Shown here one piece after another: positions 1-11,100 of a DNA stretch of 64,000 nt. The notes beneath the pieces are model-generated. The model saw only the letters and a list, made by a program, of their open reading frames with translations. It ran no database searches and was not told the DNA's origin. The DNA is from Guillardia theta CCMP2712. Its lineage: Eukaryota > Cryptophyceae > Pyrenomonadales > Geminigeraceae. The first letter of the stretch is position 1. The number at the start of each line of letters is the position of its first letter. Position numbers and translations under genes: made by a program. Location of the stretch: NCBI RefSeq assembly GCF_000315625.1, contig NW_005434636.1:207298-271297 (forward strand), given 5' to 3'.

Positions 1-54
1 AGAAAATAAGATGTGCAGGTGAGAAGAACAGAGCAGTGCATTCAAGGAGAGAGG

Positions 55-151
55 GAGAGAGGGAGGGAGGGAGGGAGGGAGGGAGGGAGGGAGGGAGGGA
101 GAGAGGGAGGGAGGGATGGAGGGATGGATGGATGGAAGGAGGGAGGGAGAA
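55..151. repeat. (GGGA)n microsatellite
   Basis: Imperfect GGGA/GGGAG repeats drifting into GGAT units. Open frames across it are Gly/Arg/Glu low complexity and are not credible genes. It lies inside or just beyond the 3' part of the glycyl-tRNA synthetase gene. Confidence 0.9.
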
Positions 152-455
152 AGGTTGTCGGCAATCAGCTTAACTCCATGAGTAAAATTCTCACTCACGG
201 AACTGATATTTTGCCACCAGACCAGACAGCAGGAGAGCAAGCAACACAACAAGATTGCCGGTTGCTCCTCTCCTCCTCTCCTCTGATCAATCTTTGCAAC
301 TTTGTAGGACACGCACAGAATTTCAAGATGCGCGGCCTGTTCAAGATGCAAGCTCTCTGGGACACAACAAAGAACAGAAACATGGTCTCTCCCCCTCTCT
401 TTCTCTCTCCTCCTTGATCTTCTTGTGGGTCATGCGAGGGGACGCAGGGCTTCAC

Positions 456-585
456 CTTTGCCTGAGCCTTCTGCATCATCTTCTTCGCCTGCTTCTCTGC
501 CTCCTCCTGTTGGTCGACAGCACAAGTCAGCGATTCCTACAGCTCCCCCCCTACCCTTTCTCCTCCTCCTCCTCCTCCACCACCA

Positions 586-636
<51 letters not shown>

Positions 637-696
637 CCTGCTCCTCCTGTTTCCTCTCCCCGTCCTCGTCCTCGTTCTCGTCCTCCTTCTTTCTCT

Positions 697-736
<40 letters not shown>

Positions 737-1574
737 TTCCTTTCCCTCCTCTCTCCCCTTCCTCCTCCCGTCCCCTCCTCCTCTCTCATTATCTATTGTT
801 CTCGTCCTCAATTTCGTCCTTCCCCTCCTTCTCACCCCTTCCCCTTCCCCTGCTCTCTAACCCTCCTCCTCCTCCTTCGTCACCTGCATCGTTCCAGACT
901 CCATCACCGACACGCATCCGATCATCTGCACTCACGGCCATGGGAAACGATCACAGGGGAGCGCAGCAAACCTCTCCCTCTTCTGTCTCGACTTTCCCGA
1001 AGAACAGCTGATCCGCCCTGTACCTCATCTTGCTGACCTGGACAGACAGGACACTTGTTCACACAGACAAAGTCTTGTTCACACAGACAAAGTCTTGTTC
1101 ACACAGATGAAGACTATACAAGACAGCACATGGTTTCTTCACCTTGCAGTCCACCATAGGGTCCGAGAAGCCGTCGACGTGTCCGGACGACTTCCTACCA
1201 AACATGGTTGAGGATAAACACTTCAATGTAAGTCGAATGGTCCACCAGATGGAAGGAGAGGCGATGATAGAGCTGTCAAGACCCACCATGTCGTCCCTTC
1301 GATGAACCATGTCCCCTTCGAGGAAGAAAGTCAAACGCTGACGTGATATCGCCGCAGGTATGTCGTCGTCGTCGTCGTCGTCGTCATCATCATCATCATC
1401 AACAACAACAACAACAGCATCAACGTCCTCCTCTTCCTCCTCATTATCATCATATCATCATCAACAACATTGTCATCAACTCACTCCACCACGTCTTCTT
1501 GATGTTCTGCTTCAGCTCCACACCCAAAGGACCATAGTCGTAAAACCCGTTGAAACCTGCACCAATGTCAACCT

Positions 1575-1618
<44 letters not shown>

Positions 1619-1956
1619 CTCTCTTCATTTCTTGGCACATTCATTATCTCACCATTGTAAATCTCGGAAGATTGGAAGATAAACCCACGGCGTTTGCAAA
1701 CAGAGACAACATCTTCCATGTTGAACTTGAAGTCAGGGTTGGCAACAACCTGAATATCACCGTTACTCTCCCCGACTTGTAACTCCTCTCTTACCTCCGT
1801 CTTCGACTCGCTCTCGGAGTCTGTCGCCACCATACGCGCTTGCCTGCATTGATCTCTCAGCATCGACACGTGAGCAAGAGTCGCAACCCGCAGGGTCGTT
1901 TGAGCATGGCTGATCTGAGGGCCAGAGGAGTGAAGCTGGAGGAGGAGCTCCTGCAA
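456..1956 (-). CDS. Glycyl-tRNA synthetase (dimeric class II type), 5' portion; 3' end runs toward or off the window edge
   Basis: Charges tRNA-Gly with glycine, in cytosol or organelle. Conserved class II core is visible: [13 protein letters not shown], then GFYDYGPLG, then [16 protein letters not shown]. Exons on the minus strand that close in phase: ?-1653, 1556-1485, 1315-1246, 1194-1143, 1037-972, 925-884, and a further exon ending at 456. The introns 1557-1652 (96 bp), 1316-1484, 1195-1245 (51 bp), 1038-1142 and 926-971 (46 bp) are GT-AG. The 96-bp intron is a multiple of three without stops, so a naive ORF reads a false Gly-Ala repeat through it. The start is unsure: the ATG at 1956 gives about 40 extra N-terminal residues that could be a targeting peptide, and more may lie upstream. 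Continuation below 456 (possible exons near 330-400 and 195-240) is not convincing. The family identification is firm, the ends are not. Confidence 0.88.
592..736. repeat. (CTGCTC)n/(CTCCTG)n microsatellite in a GlyRS intron
   Basis: Hexamer repeat inside the long intron between the exon ending at 884 and the exon near 456-536. It produces long Leu, Ser/Cys or Arg/Ser ORFs in every frame, which I treat as artefacts. The same hexamer recurs at 1577-1617 (another GlyRS intron) and 13714-13762. Confidence 0.9.
1053..1112. repeat. 20-bp tandem repeat in a GlyRS intron
   Basis: About 2.6 copies of a 20-bp unit (cttgttcacacagacaaagt), nearly identical, inside the 1038-1142 intron of the glycyl-tRNA synthetase gene. 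Confidence 0.85.
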
Positions 1957-3263
1957 GTCATCTCAAACTTCCATGACACGTACCCTTCTCCTGCCACCTT
2001 CGCATCGGCGCCAAGGAGGGGGCGAAGGCGAGCCTTGCATTGCGCTTGGCTCCTGCCTCCCGTGTCAGTAGTAAGGAGGTGCATGGATGGGAGAAGGGAG
2101 GAAAGGAAGAGAAATGGCGAGAGAGAGGAGCGGCAGCGAGATGCCGGAGAGACAGGAGAGACTGAGCTGCAGCAACCACAAGGAAGACAGTTGGAGGGGA
2201 GAGAGGAAGGAGCGCAGGATGAGAATTCACCGGCAGCAATCATAGGAAGGAACGAGCTCATGACAGTCATGAGTGCCAACCGATGAATCTGATAAGAGTC
2301 AATCGTCCGCATAGCTTGCTTCATGGTTCCTCCTTCTTACTGTATCTCTTGCTATCAATTATCCTCATTCTTTCGTGCATGTGCATGATCCTCTTCTCTT
2401 CATTCTTCTCGCTCCTCTGATCTTGCTTTTCTTGCACCCCTTACCTTCTTCCCACAATCACATCTCCTCCCCTGACCTTCATCAATCGCTACTCTCGCTT
2501 TGTATTCTCCTCCTCCTGTTCTTGCTGTCCTGTCCTGTCCTGTCCTGTCCTGTCCTGTCCTGTCCTGTCCTGTCCTGTCCTCTCTTCTCCCTCCCTCTCC
2601 TCCCTCAGTTTCGACTCACCGCCATCGGAGGCCGCGCGTCTTTAGAAGGTCAGTGGGGGGATGAGGATATGGATAGATGGACAATGAGGGGATGTGGTCC
2701 TGAATAGATCAGTCGATCTTAGCGGGGATGTGGGCTCGACTTGATGTTCAGATCTGACCATGGGGTGGTCGATATGGTCGATATCATACTTAAGTACCGG
2801 TACTTTGAAAGGTAAAAAGTAGGGTGAATATGGGGAATTTTCTGATTTAGGGGGTCGGGGTGGGGCGTTGCGTTGCGCTGTCATGGCCGGAGCGTTGCGA
2901 TTGGATAACGGGGAGGAGAGGAGAGGAGAGAAGAGAGGAGAGGAGAGAAGAGAGGAGAGAAGAGGAGAGAGGAGAGAAGAGGAGAGAGGAGAGAAGAGGA
3001 GAGAGGAGAGAAGAGGAGAGAGGAGAGAGGAGGAGAGAGGAGAGAAGAGGAGAGAGGAGAGACGGGTGCAGAGGAAGAGAGAAGAGAGGAAGAGGTGAAA
3101 AGGCGAAGGAGAAGGATGCATTGAGAAGTCAGAACAGAGTTATAACACAAGGCTCATTTCATTCATTACTCCCTCTGTTCGAAAAGCTTGTGTCAACCCC
3201 TACTGATTCGTTCTCAGGACCAGCCCTCGAAGAGGTCCAGGCGTCGCTCTCGTCTTCTCAAGA
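1957..3263. other. Divergent intergenic region with two microsatellites
   Basis: Between the GlyRS start (minus) and the GOLD gene start (plus). It holds a perfect (TGTCC)n array at 2526-2582 and a GAGAGGA/GAGAAGA purine array at 2913-3065. The ORFs here are low complexity. An upstream GlyRS exon or transit-peptide exon may lie in 1957-2324, but I cannot place it. Confidence 0.6.
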
Positions 3264-5315
3264 ATGAAACCAGATATGGACGATGTCCCGCTTGTAGCTT
3301 CAGAGGGAGTTGGATCAGGAGGTGTCGGGCATTATTGTTCAGGTGTAGTCTTTTTCAGGACCTTGTCCCTGTTCTAAGTATTCTTTTTGCTACCCTAGGA
3401 AAGGTCAACGTCTTTCGACTCCCCCCACCCATACCTGGCAAGGAAGGTGGGGGATACCCATCAGAGTGGCATCACGCCCAGATTGTGATACGGAGAAATT
3501 ACATGATTCACAAGCTTCGAAATGCCGGGAAGAAGATTCCAGAAGCACAAGACCCAAAAGCTGAGAGCGATCCTGAAGCGCAAAAAGCGAAGATGCGCAA
3601 ACGAGATCTGATCAAGAAGTATGCTGATTCTGGTCTCAACTTCATCAAGGGCGTGGCGGACAAGGTTTCTCATAACGAAACTCTGCAGAAGACTGCAGGG
3701 AGGGTAGGGCATGCCGTGTCTGAAGCGCATGCCTACACGGGAAAGCTTGTCCATGGTCTTGCACACAAGAAGCATGACAAGTCGGGAGAAACAGCAGAAG
3801 ATGTTCAAGGGGAGGAGGCCAATCGCTACCCAGGTTGGATGATGGAGCGTATCAAGACAGCGTCCATTGGCGTCGGCTTCTTTCTCAAGAGGTCCCCGCC
3901 CCCTCTTGTTCTCCTCACATGCTTTTGTTGCCACCCGATCCAAATCCTGCCAAACTTCTTCGCTTCCATCGGAGCTCCTCTGACTTTCTTGTGTCAGGAG
4001 AGAGCATGGGGCTCTTTCCTCCGAAACCCCCTTCCAGCTTGCCTGTAAGCAAGAGCGGGTGCAGATCATCGAGATCGCTGCTCGTGACCAGCTGAAGACC
4101 ACTCATGTGGTGCAGGTTGTTCAATCCTTCATGCTCCCTGTCTTGTTAATACCTGCCTTCAGAACGGGGATGTGTTGAAGTGGATTTTTGCGGCGAAAGC
4201 CCATGATGTTGCGTTTCAAGTCAAGATAAGGAAGATGATGGAAGTAGGAGGAGCCAATGAGGAGGTGCTTGTCCCAACAACCAGGGTATGCAACATTTTG
4301 AGACGAGATGGAAGGTTGAGCACTTCTGTTGCAGGTCGACAGTAAGAGTATTGCAGAGGGAACGTACGAGGTGACTGAAGCAGGTCAAGTGGTGGTCGTG
4401 TTGGACAATTCGTACAGGTAAGATACATTTGGATGTAAAGTGCAACTTCTGTCTTACTTGCCCACCTCCAGTCTGCTTACTTCCAAGACTATCGCCTACA
4501 GGACTTGGGTGGAAAAGGCTGCGGAGGTAGAGGGCGGAGCTGCAAAATCTTCTGCATCCGAATCTATCCAGCAGGATGATGGAATCGTTGAATTATCTCC
4601 AACTGCAACCGAGGAGGGAAAACCCGCCGCAGATGCTGCGCAAGAGAACTCTGAGAAGGCAGGGGCAGCAAAGCAAGCCGAGGAGGAAGCAGCGGCGAAG
4701 AAGGCCGAGGAGGAGGAGGCCGCGGCGGCGGCGGCGAAGAAGGCCGAGGAGGAGGAGGCAGCAGCGGCGGCGAAGAAGGCCGAGGAGGAGGCAGCAGCAG
4801 CGGCGGCGAAGAAGGCCGAGGAGGAGGCAGCAGCGGCTGCGGCGAAGAAGGCCGAGGAGGAGGCAGCAGCAGCGGCAGCGAAGAAGGCCGAGGAGGAGGC
4901 AGCAGCAGCGGCGGCGAAGAAGGCCGAGGAGGAGGCGGCGGCAGCGAAGAAGGCCGAGGAGGAGGCAGCAGCGGCGGCGAAGAAGGCCGAGGAGGAGGCA
5001 GCAGCAGCGGCGGCGAAGAAGGCCGAGGAGGAGGCGGCGGCAGCGAAGAAGGCCGAGGAGGAGGCAGCAGCGGCGGCGAAGAAGGCCGAGGAGGAGGCAG
5101 CAGCAGCGGCGGCGAAGAAGGCCGAGGAGGAGGCGGCGGCAGCGAAGAAGGCCGAGGAGGCCGCGGCGGCAGCGAAGAAGGCCGAGGAGGAGGCAGCAGC
5201 AGCGGCGGCGAAGAAGGCCGAGGAGGAGGCAGCGGCAGCGAAGAAGGCCGAGGAGGAGGCAGCGGCAGCGAAGAAGGCTGAGGAGGAGGCAGCAACAGAG
5301 GAGGCGGACTCGTAA
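3264..5315 (+). CDS. GOLD-domain protein with a long Lys/Ala/Glu-rich tail
   Basis: Six exons close in phase: 3264-3342, 3465-3891, 3998-4115, 4163-4285, 4335-4417, 4472-5315, giving 557 residues. The first 170 residues are basic and helical. The middle carries a GOLD domain (beta-sandwich typical of Golgi-dynamics and vesicle-trafficking proteins): GDVLKWIFAAKAHDVAFQV, then VLVPTTR, then IAEGTYEVTEAGQVVVVLDN and SLLTSKTIAY, in the family order. Exon 6 then encodes more than 200 residues of KKAEEEAAAA-type heptad-like repeats, predicted to be one long charged helix, ending EEADS. No signal peptide or membrane segment is seen, so this is not a p24-type cargo receptor; a soluble cytosolic GOLD protein is more likely. 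The 5' splice site at 3891 is the weakest boundary. Confidence 0.85.
4660..5303 (+). repeat. Coding repeat encoding KKAEEEAAAA units
   Basis: Imperfect 27-33 bp units (gcgaagaaggccgaggaggag type) repeated about 20 times within the last exon of the GOLD gene. The plus-strand frame stays open to a natural stop. The Pro/Leu-rich and Arg-rich ORFs over the same stretch are shadows. Confidence 0.93.
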
Positions 5316-5673
5316 GGAGGTGAGTGAATTGGACGGGGAGGATCTCTTGGTAAGTGAGGAGGAAAAAGATCATCCTCTTTCCGCTGCTTCTATTTTTGAT
5401 CGTTTGATTTCAGGGAGTTTTTATGGAAATTTCAATTTTGCTTGCATAAATATGCGACATGGGAGGATTCCTCATACATGTACCGGATTTCATCTTTAAC
5501 CGCCAACATTTGCTAGTCAGTGGTAGGAAAATATTTCAGTGAACCCGCGATTCTACTCTCCCTCAACCCTTTCCACCACCTTGCTCCCTCTTTCCGACCA
5601 TCCCTGTCTTCTCCTCCTCCTCCCGTCCTCCTCCTCCTCCCGTCCTCCTCCTCCTCCCTTCCTCCTCCCCCCC
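5316..5673. other. Convergent intergenic spacer
   Basis: Short AT-richer 3' flank of the GOLD gene followed by a CTCCTC pyrimidine stretch (5600-5670). It separates two convergent genes. No gene is seen. Confidence 0.7.
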
Positions 5674-6949
5674 TCATTTACTCTCGGGAACACGGAACTC
5701 TGAGACCCACAGGATGGGATCTGACACAGTGACTTCCACCTCCTCCTCAACGATGCGGTTGGACGTGCTCACAAACGATCCTGCAAGTTCGTCATGTCAA
5801 GGATCCACATCGAAACCAGCAGCACCGATCTGAAGTTGACTTTCCCCGTGGATGTCCCACTTCAGCCCGGTCGTCTCGATCTTGCTGGAGCGGGAAAGTC
5901 ACTCCAGCGGCATCGCGCACGTTCATCTACCGGCATGGCGCGCCCAAGGGGATGAGGCCGCAAGTTGGTCCGAGGCATTCCGTTCGGATCTTGTGCGATC
6001 CGGATCGTAGCAGGAAAGCGCTTCGACTGCGAGGAGATCAGAGGAGCAGATCGTTATGAGGAGGGAGGAGGCAAGTTCGACTCACTTTCTCGAGAGGAGC
6101 AGGATCTTGATGTCAGGATACCTCGTGACTTGTCAGATGATAGCGGGGAGAAGGCACAACTTACTTGTACAGGACATGGTAGTGAGAAAATTCGTGGTCC
6201 AGTCGTCCACCGAAGGCTCCAAGGACTATGACCTGGAAGGACGGGGGAAAGGAGATGAGGAAAGAAAGAGTCGAAGGGAGCAGGGAGGGCACTCACTTGC
6301 AGCATAGGATACCCAAGGGAGTTGACGAGGTCCATGCACTTCTCGAGGTCTGTGGTGTCTTGATCCGTATCGTGCACGATCTTGGTTCCTTTCTCAACGT
6401 AGTAGTCTTTCACCTTGTCGTCCACAGAGTCCAAATCCCTGCTCAGCAAAATCTTCCCGTTCAGAGCATGCTCGACCATGCAGCGAGTGCAAACAAGAAG
6501 CATCACCCTCTGATGTACTCAGGTATGTACTTGCTCCTGTCTTCCTCAAGATCGAAGGACGAGTAGAGCCTGTTGATTGCACCGTCGGCGCAAACACGAA
6601 CCGACGCGTTGGACCACAGCCGCTCGAGAATCTCCCGTGGCAGTTTGTAGTTGACGAGGATGAGCGCCGGGCCGTTGGGGTCGCTCGTCGGCTGATCCGC
6701 AGGCTTCACCAGGGGGAGGAAGTCATGTAGTAAGCTCTCGCCGTGCCCTCCCCGCATGTGCCTGACGCCCTCCTGGAGCTGACCCAGAGCGGGGGCTGAT
6801 GATGAGGACGAGGCATGCGATGGAGCTCCGCTCATGGTCAACACTATGGATGTGAATAGGAGAGCTTGCATATACGGAAATCGAACATAAACCAAGAAAC
6901 GTTGCTGTGTTATACTGCCCGATGCAACCAAAGTTTGTGGAACAACCAA
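5674..6949 (-). CDS. Thiamine pyrophosphokinase
   Basis: Transfers pyrophosphate from ATP to thiamine to make the coenzyme TPP. Seven minus-strand exons close in phase: 6949-6507, 6438-6297, 6232-6165, 6121-6086, 6026-5931, 5884-5826, 5780-5674 (TGA at 5674-5676). Family landmarks in order: ALILVNYKLP, VCADGAINRLY, GDLDSV across the first junction, DTDQDTTDLEKC, VIVLGAFGGRLDH, LLLSRN, SGSHKI, GPTCGLIPLG, TTGLKWDI, GSFVSTSNRI, DPILW. One exon is only 36 nt. ATG candidates are at 6949 (316 aa), 6871 (290 aa) and 6835 (278 aa). The 6871 start opens with a hydrophobic MQALLFTSIVLT segment that could be a targeting signal. All key motifs are present, so it is expected to be active. Confidence 0.93.
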
Positions 6950-7216
6950 CCTGCCTCGGCAAGCTCGATCCTTTCAATATCTGCCCCTGCAAGATAAGAA
7001 ACACTTGAGCAAGCAGCAGAACAGAGCAAGATGGCAGGATAGCAAATCCGACTTTGATCACGACCCTCTCGTCCTCTAACAACCCCTCAACCTTCACCGC
7101 GACTCGCATCATCCCTCTCTTTCGCTGTTAGAAATTTCTACGTTTCTACAAGTTTGCATGAGAGCAATCAACCCTGTCTGTGCTCACAGAGTAAACTGAG
7201 GAAGCAACTGTATTTG

Positions 7217-7498
7217 TCAGCTGCTGCTCCGCTTTACGACTGTAGTCTCTGCCTCCTTTCCTCCATCGCGCTCTTGCCCTCTTCCTTGTAACATCATCGT
7301 GCCGTCTACAGGAGCATTCATTGCGATATCCTCTCCTCCGTCTCCACTGCTTACCCAGCTCTCTGCCTCATCCTCCACTTCCTCTTCCTCGTCCTCGGGG
7401 TCTTTGTCTACCATCGACTTGGCTATGGCTGCAGGCCGAAAACAAACATTGGGGCAGCAGATACCAACTAGTCGCTGCATAGCCGAGAGAATCCTCAA
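7217..7498 (-). CDS. Possible terminal exon, acidic C-terminus, unrecognised
   Basis: A minus-strand frame of about 93 residues with a Cys-containing start, an acidic stretch DKDPEDEEEEVEDEAESW and a natural stop. A good acceptor (polypyrimidine then cctctgccctcag type) lies at its upstream end near 7500. A further minus ORF (7580-7888) might hold upstream exons, but phases could not be closed. No family is recognised. It could equally be fortuitous. Confidence 0.3.
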   Translation of the reverse strand: MRILSAMQRLVGICCPNVCFRPAAIAKSMVDKDPEDEEEEVEDEAESWVSSGDGGEDIAMNAPVDGTMMLQGRGQERDGGKEAETTVVKRSSS

Positions 7499-8126
7499 TC
7501 TGAGGGCAGAAGGTAGTACTGGATCCCTAGATACAATAGTTTACTCATCAAAGATTGAGTTCTGTACTTTGTACCTGTTTCACGATATATATTTATAATT
7601 CATTGGCTTTGTGGTACTAATTTGGGGCATAACTGAAACATTTGTACGTCCGAAACAAGTAAGCAAAGCCAATCGTAACGGTTTCCCGCATTTTCCGTTT
7701 CTCGTGTAACTGGAAAAATAACGGTTCCTCGTCGGCATGCAACCCACACCTGTCAGGGGCGAGCATGCCGGGCGCGAGGAGGGGGAGGAGGAGGAGAGCA
7801 GAGGTTCCATCCTTCCCGCCTCCTCCTCCAACGGACTCAAAGCTGCATCGCAAGACCCGTCAAGATCCGTGCACGAGGACGTCCACATGTTACACTTCGT
7901 CAGTCCTGTAAGACCCGCCGATGGCTTGCCGCTCGTCTGATGTGGGTTTCATGGACAGGGGGCTGGGAGCACGCTGATGCCTAGCAGTCACACCCACAAT
8001 CAGCCGAGTGATGGCCCTGAAGCTCTGAACTCATGCCTTCCTCGAGGTGATTGGAAACTGATGTGACTGTCACGATTTCACTGGATTTTAACTTTTCGCT
8101 CTCTCCCTCTCTCCCCTTTCCTTTAG
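7499..8126. other. Probable promoter/5' exon region of the PNUTS-like gene
   Basis: Between the possible acidic exon (minus) and the first secure PNUTS exon. An open frame at 7737-7940 ending near a GTAAGA donor (7910) may be a 5' exon, but its phase does not match the acceptor at 8126. Otherwise no feature is seen. Confidence 0.35.
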
Positions 8127-11100
8127 GTAATGCTGGCAAGACTGAACGCCAAATGTATCCAGTCCCTATCGACTTGACGGACGAGTCTGATACAATACTT
8201 CTGCCCGTCGACGAACCCCCGCACGCACCACAACCCTCACTGGGATCGAATCGAGCGGATATATCAATCAGAGAGGAGGTGACACCACAAAGACTCTCAC
8301 AGACAGCATACACACCAACCAACGCCACAGCTCGTGTTTCTCCGCAAGATTCTTCACAATCGTCCAAGCATACGGACTTCCCGACTCCTTCCTACTCCAG
8401 TGCTTCAGGCGCTCATGCTGTCTCTGCTGCCTTAGCCAGTCCAACCAAACAAGCTCCTACGACCGGCAGCACAACAGCGACAGCTCCCCATCCTCCAGCC
8501 GCTGCTCAATCACAAACCGGCGGGCCCACGATCTCACACCCAGTGACTGCGATACCAGCAGGATCAAGCCAAGTTGAGCACAAGATCCCCTCGTCGTCTG
8601 TCCCTGCACAAGTCAAGAAAGAGCCCACAAACGCGAATGCGAACTCCCCTGTCCTCTCAGCTCCCGCTCAGTACATTTCGCATGGTATGGCCCAAACTCC
8701 ATCGCCGTATGGCTCATCGGACAGGAGCGCGATCTTTCATGCCCCTCCCCGTCAAGTTGTATCAAACACTGCCATGCAACAAGTGGCCCCGCGAGCATCG
8801 AATCCTCCTATCTACAATGTAAGTCCCTGGCTGTATTGTCTACCCTCTTGTCTCCCGGGCTGAATCAAATTGAAGTCTCAGCATCCTTTATCTTTCATGC
8901 TCGTCAGTGACACTTCTTGCTATCCCCTCGCAGCTTCCAATGCCATATCAGTATTCCTTTCCTGGCTCTGCTCATACGGTGCGAAACATCCTAGCTCCTC
9001 CTGAGAACCTGACCTTGCCACAGAACAACTACGTGTTCCCAACCATGCAATCAGCGAGCACACCACCAGCTGTCAAGTCAGAGCAGGTGGATATGACGCA
9101 ATGTTATTGTTAGTTCATGACATGCTGTGAAAGGCAAAGGTGGTGGATATGCCCATTGCCCATCCTGTGAATTGGATGAAAGAGAAACAACTGTGGTTTT
9201 CCAGTGACATGAAACCCGCCCAGCTCTTGCAAAACAAGCTCACGATTCTTAAACATCAGCAACAGATGTTGTCGAGACAGTTTGGTGCGTTGAAGGCCAA
9301 CATTCAAAAGTTCAGAGAGCAGGTGGGACGATGCCCGCTGAGCGGGAGGAGTGACGGGTTTCAAACCGAGATGGATAAAGTACTGGGACAGAAAGATGAC
9401 AAGCGCAAGAATGATCTCATCAGTCTCTTCAACCTCATGAACGATGACATGAAAGGTTTCATTTCCTTGATGTCTTCAGCCGAGAACCTGCAGGACAGAC
9501 TCTGTGTGATGTCCATCTTAGATGCTGACCTTGACTGCTTGTCAAACATGAACAAGGACAAGAAGTGGCTGAGTGTGTTCATCGACAACGACGGGCTAGT
9601 CCCCCTTGCCAAGTGGGTGGAAGGAGACGTCGACGACAATCTCTTGACTAAGATCCTGGACGTGATGCTGCAAGTCAGCATGGAGGGAAAATCAGCCGCT
9701 CTCCTGTCACGATCCAAGTTCTTTGTCAACCTGAACATCCCCAAGGACAAGCCTGAGCTGCGATCAAAGAAAAACGTGCTGAAGCACAAGTGGAAAGGAG
9801 AGCTGCCGGATCTGTCCAACGCCAAGAAGGAGGATGCGCCCGAGGTGAAGAAGAAGGAGAAGGAGAGACCCAAGGAAGTCAAGACTGAAGTGAAGGGATC
9901 GAGCGTTAAGGCTGAGAAGCCGTTGTCGCCCAAGACGACGAGCGCGTCGCAATCGAAGAACAAGGACGAGGACCTGTTCAAGGGGATGTTCGGCAGCAAG
10001 AACAAGAAGGCTGCGCCCAGTGTGCCTGCCCCGAGCACGATGCGAATGACGATGTCTGAGAGGACTGCCGTCATGGACGACGAGATGGTGATATCGGACT
10101 CTCGAGGTCAGAGCTCGAGCTTGATTGACAAGCTTCGGAGCAAGGACGGCGACCCTGCTGTGCAGAAGGAGGAGGACAAGGACAAGGATGGACAACCCCG
10201 CAAGAGGCCCAACGATCCCCTTCCCCTTCCTCTTCCTGTGCTGGAAAGCTCGAAGAGTACGGGGGAGGAAGAGCCGCAGAAGAAGAAGAGAAGAGTGCGT
10301 CATCTCATCTTAGCTCTCCTCGCCCTTATCTCCCCTTTGCAGATCTCCTGGGCACCCGACGACAAACTCTGCGAAGTGCAGATGTGCGTTATTGGAGGAG
10401 GAGGAGGAGGAGGAGGAGGAGGAGGAGGAGGAGGAGGAGGAGGAGGAGGAGGAGGAGGAGGAGGAGGAGGAGGAGGAGGAGGATTGTGCGCTGCTGCGTT
10501 GATTCTCCTATCCCCTTATCTTCCGGCCTCTGAGAACCTTCCCGTAGTCCCTCTCTTTTTCTTCNNNNNNNNNNNNNNNNNNNNNNNNNNNNNNNNNNNN
10601 NNNNNNNNNNNNNNNNNNNNNNNNNNNNNNNNNNNNNNNNNNNNNNNNNNNNNNNNNNNNNNNNNNNNNNNNNNNNNNNNNNNNNNNNNNNNNNNNNNNN
10701 NNNNNNNNNNNNNNNNNNNNNNNNNNNNNNNNNNNNNNNNNNNNNNNNNNNNNNNNNNNNNNNNNNNNNNNNNNNNNNNNNNNNNNNNNNNNNNNNNNNN
10801 NNNNNNNNNNNNNNNNNNNNNNNNNNNNNNNNNNNNNNNNNNNNGTTGCCACGATAGAGGTATCGCTCTCACACAGAGGGGAGAGTCCGACGGACTTTGT
10901 GGTCATTCCCGCAGTACGCGAGGGGGAGAAGAAGGTCGGTATAGCAGCTCCCATTTTGTCTCACTAGCGTGGTTCTAATCAGAATGCCTCCTCCCTCCCT
11001 CCTCCTCCCTCCCTACCCGCCGCCCCCCCCCCCCCCCCCTTCCTCCTGCCTGCTGGCATGCTGGGTGAGAGTCAACATGACACATTTGTAGGTTCCGCCG

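Noticed and set aside
255-1036. Long Leu/Ser/Cys-rich and Arg/Glu-rich ORFs on both strands
   Set aside because: Translations of a CTGCTC/CTCCTC microsatellite inside a GlyRS intron; open in nearly all frames and without protein-like composition.
4564-5499. Pro/Leu-rich minus ORF and Arg-rich plus ORF over the KKAEEE repeat
   Set aside because: Shadows of the GOLD-gene tail; only the plus frame that joins the GOLD domain in phase is supported.
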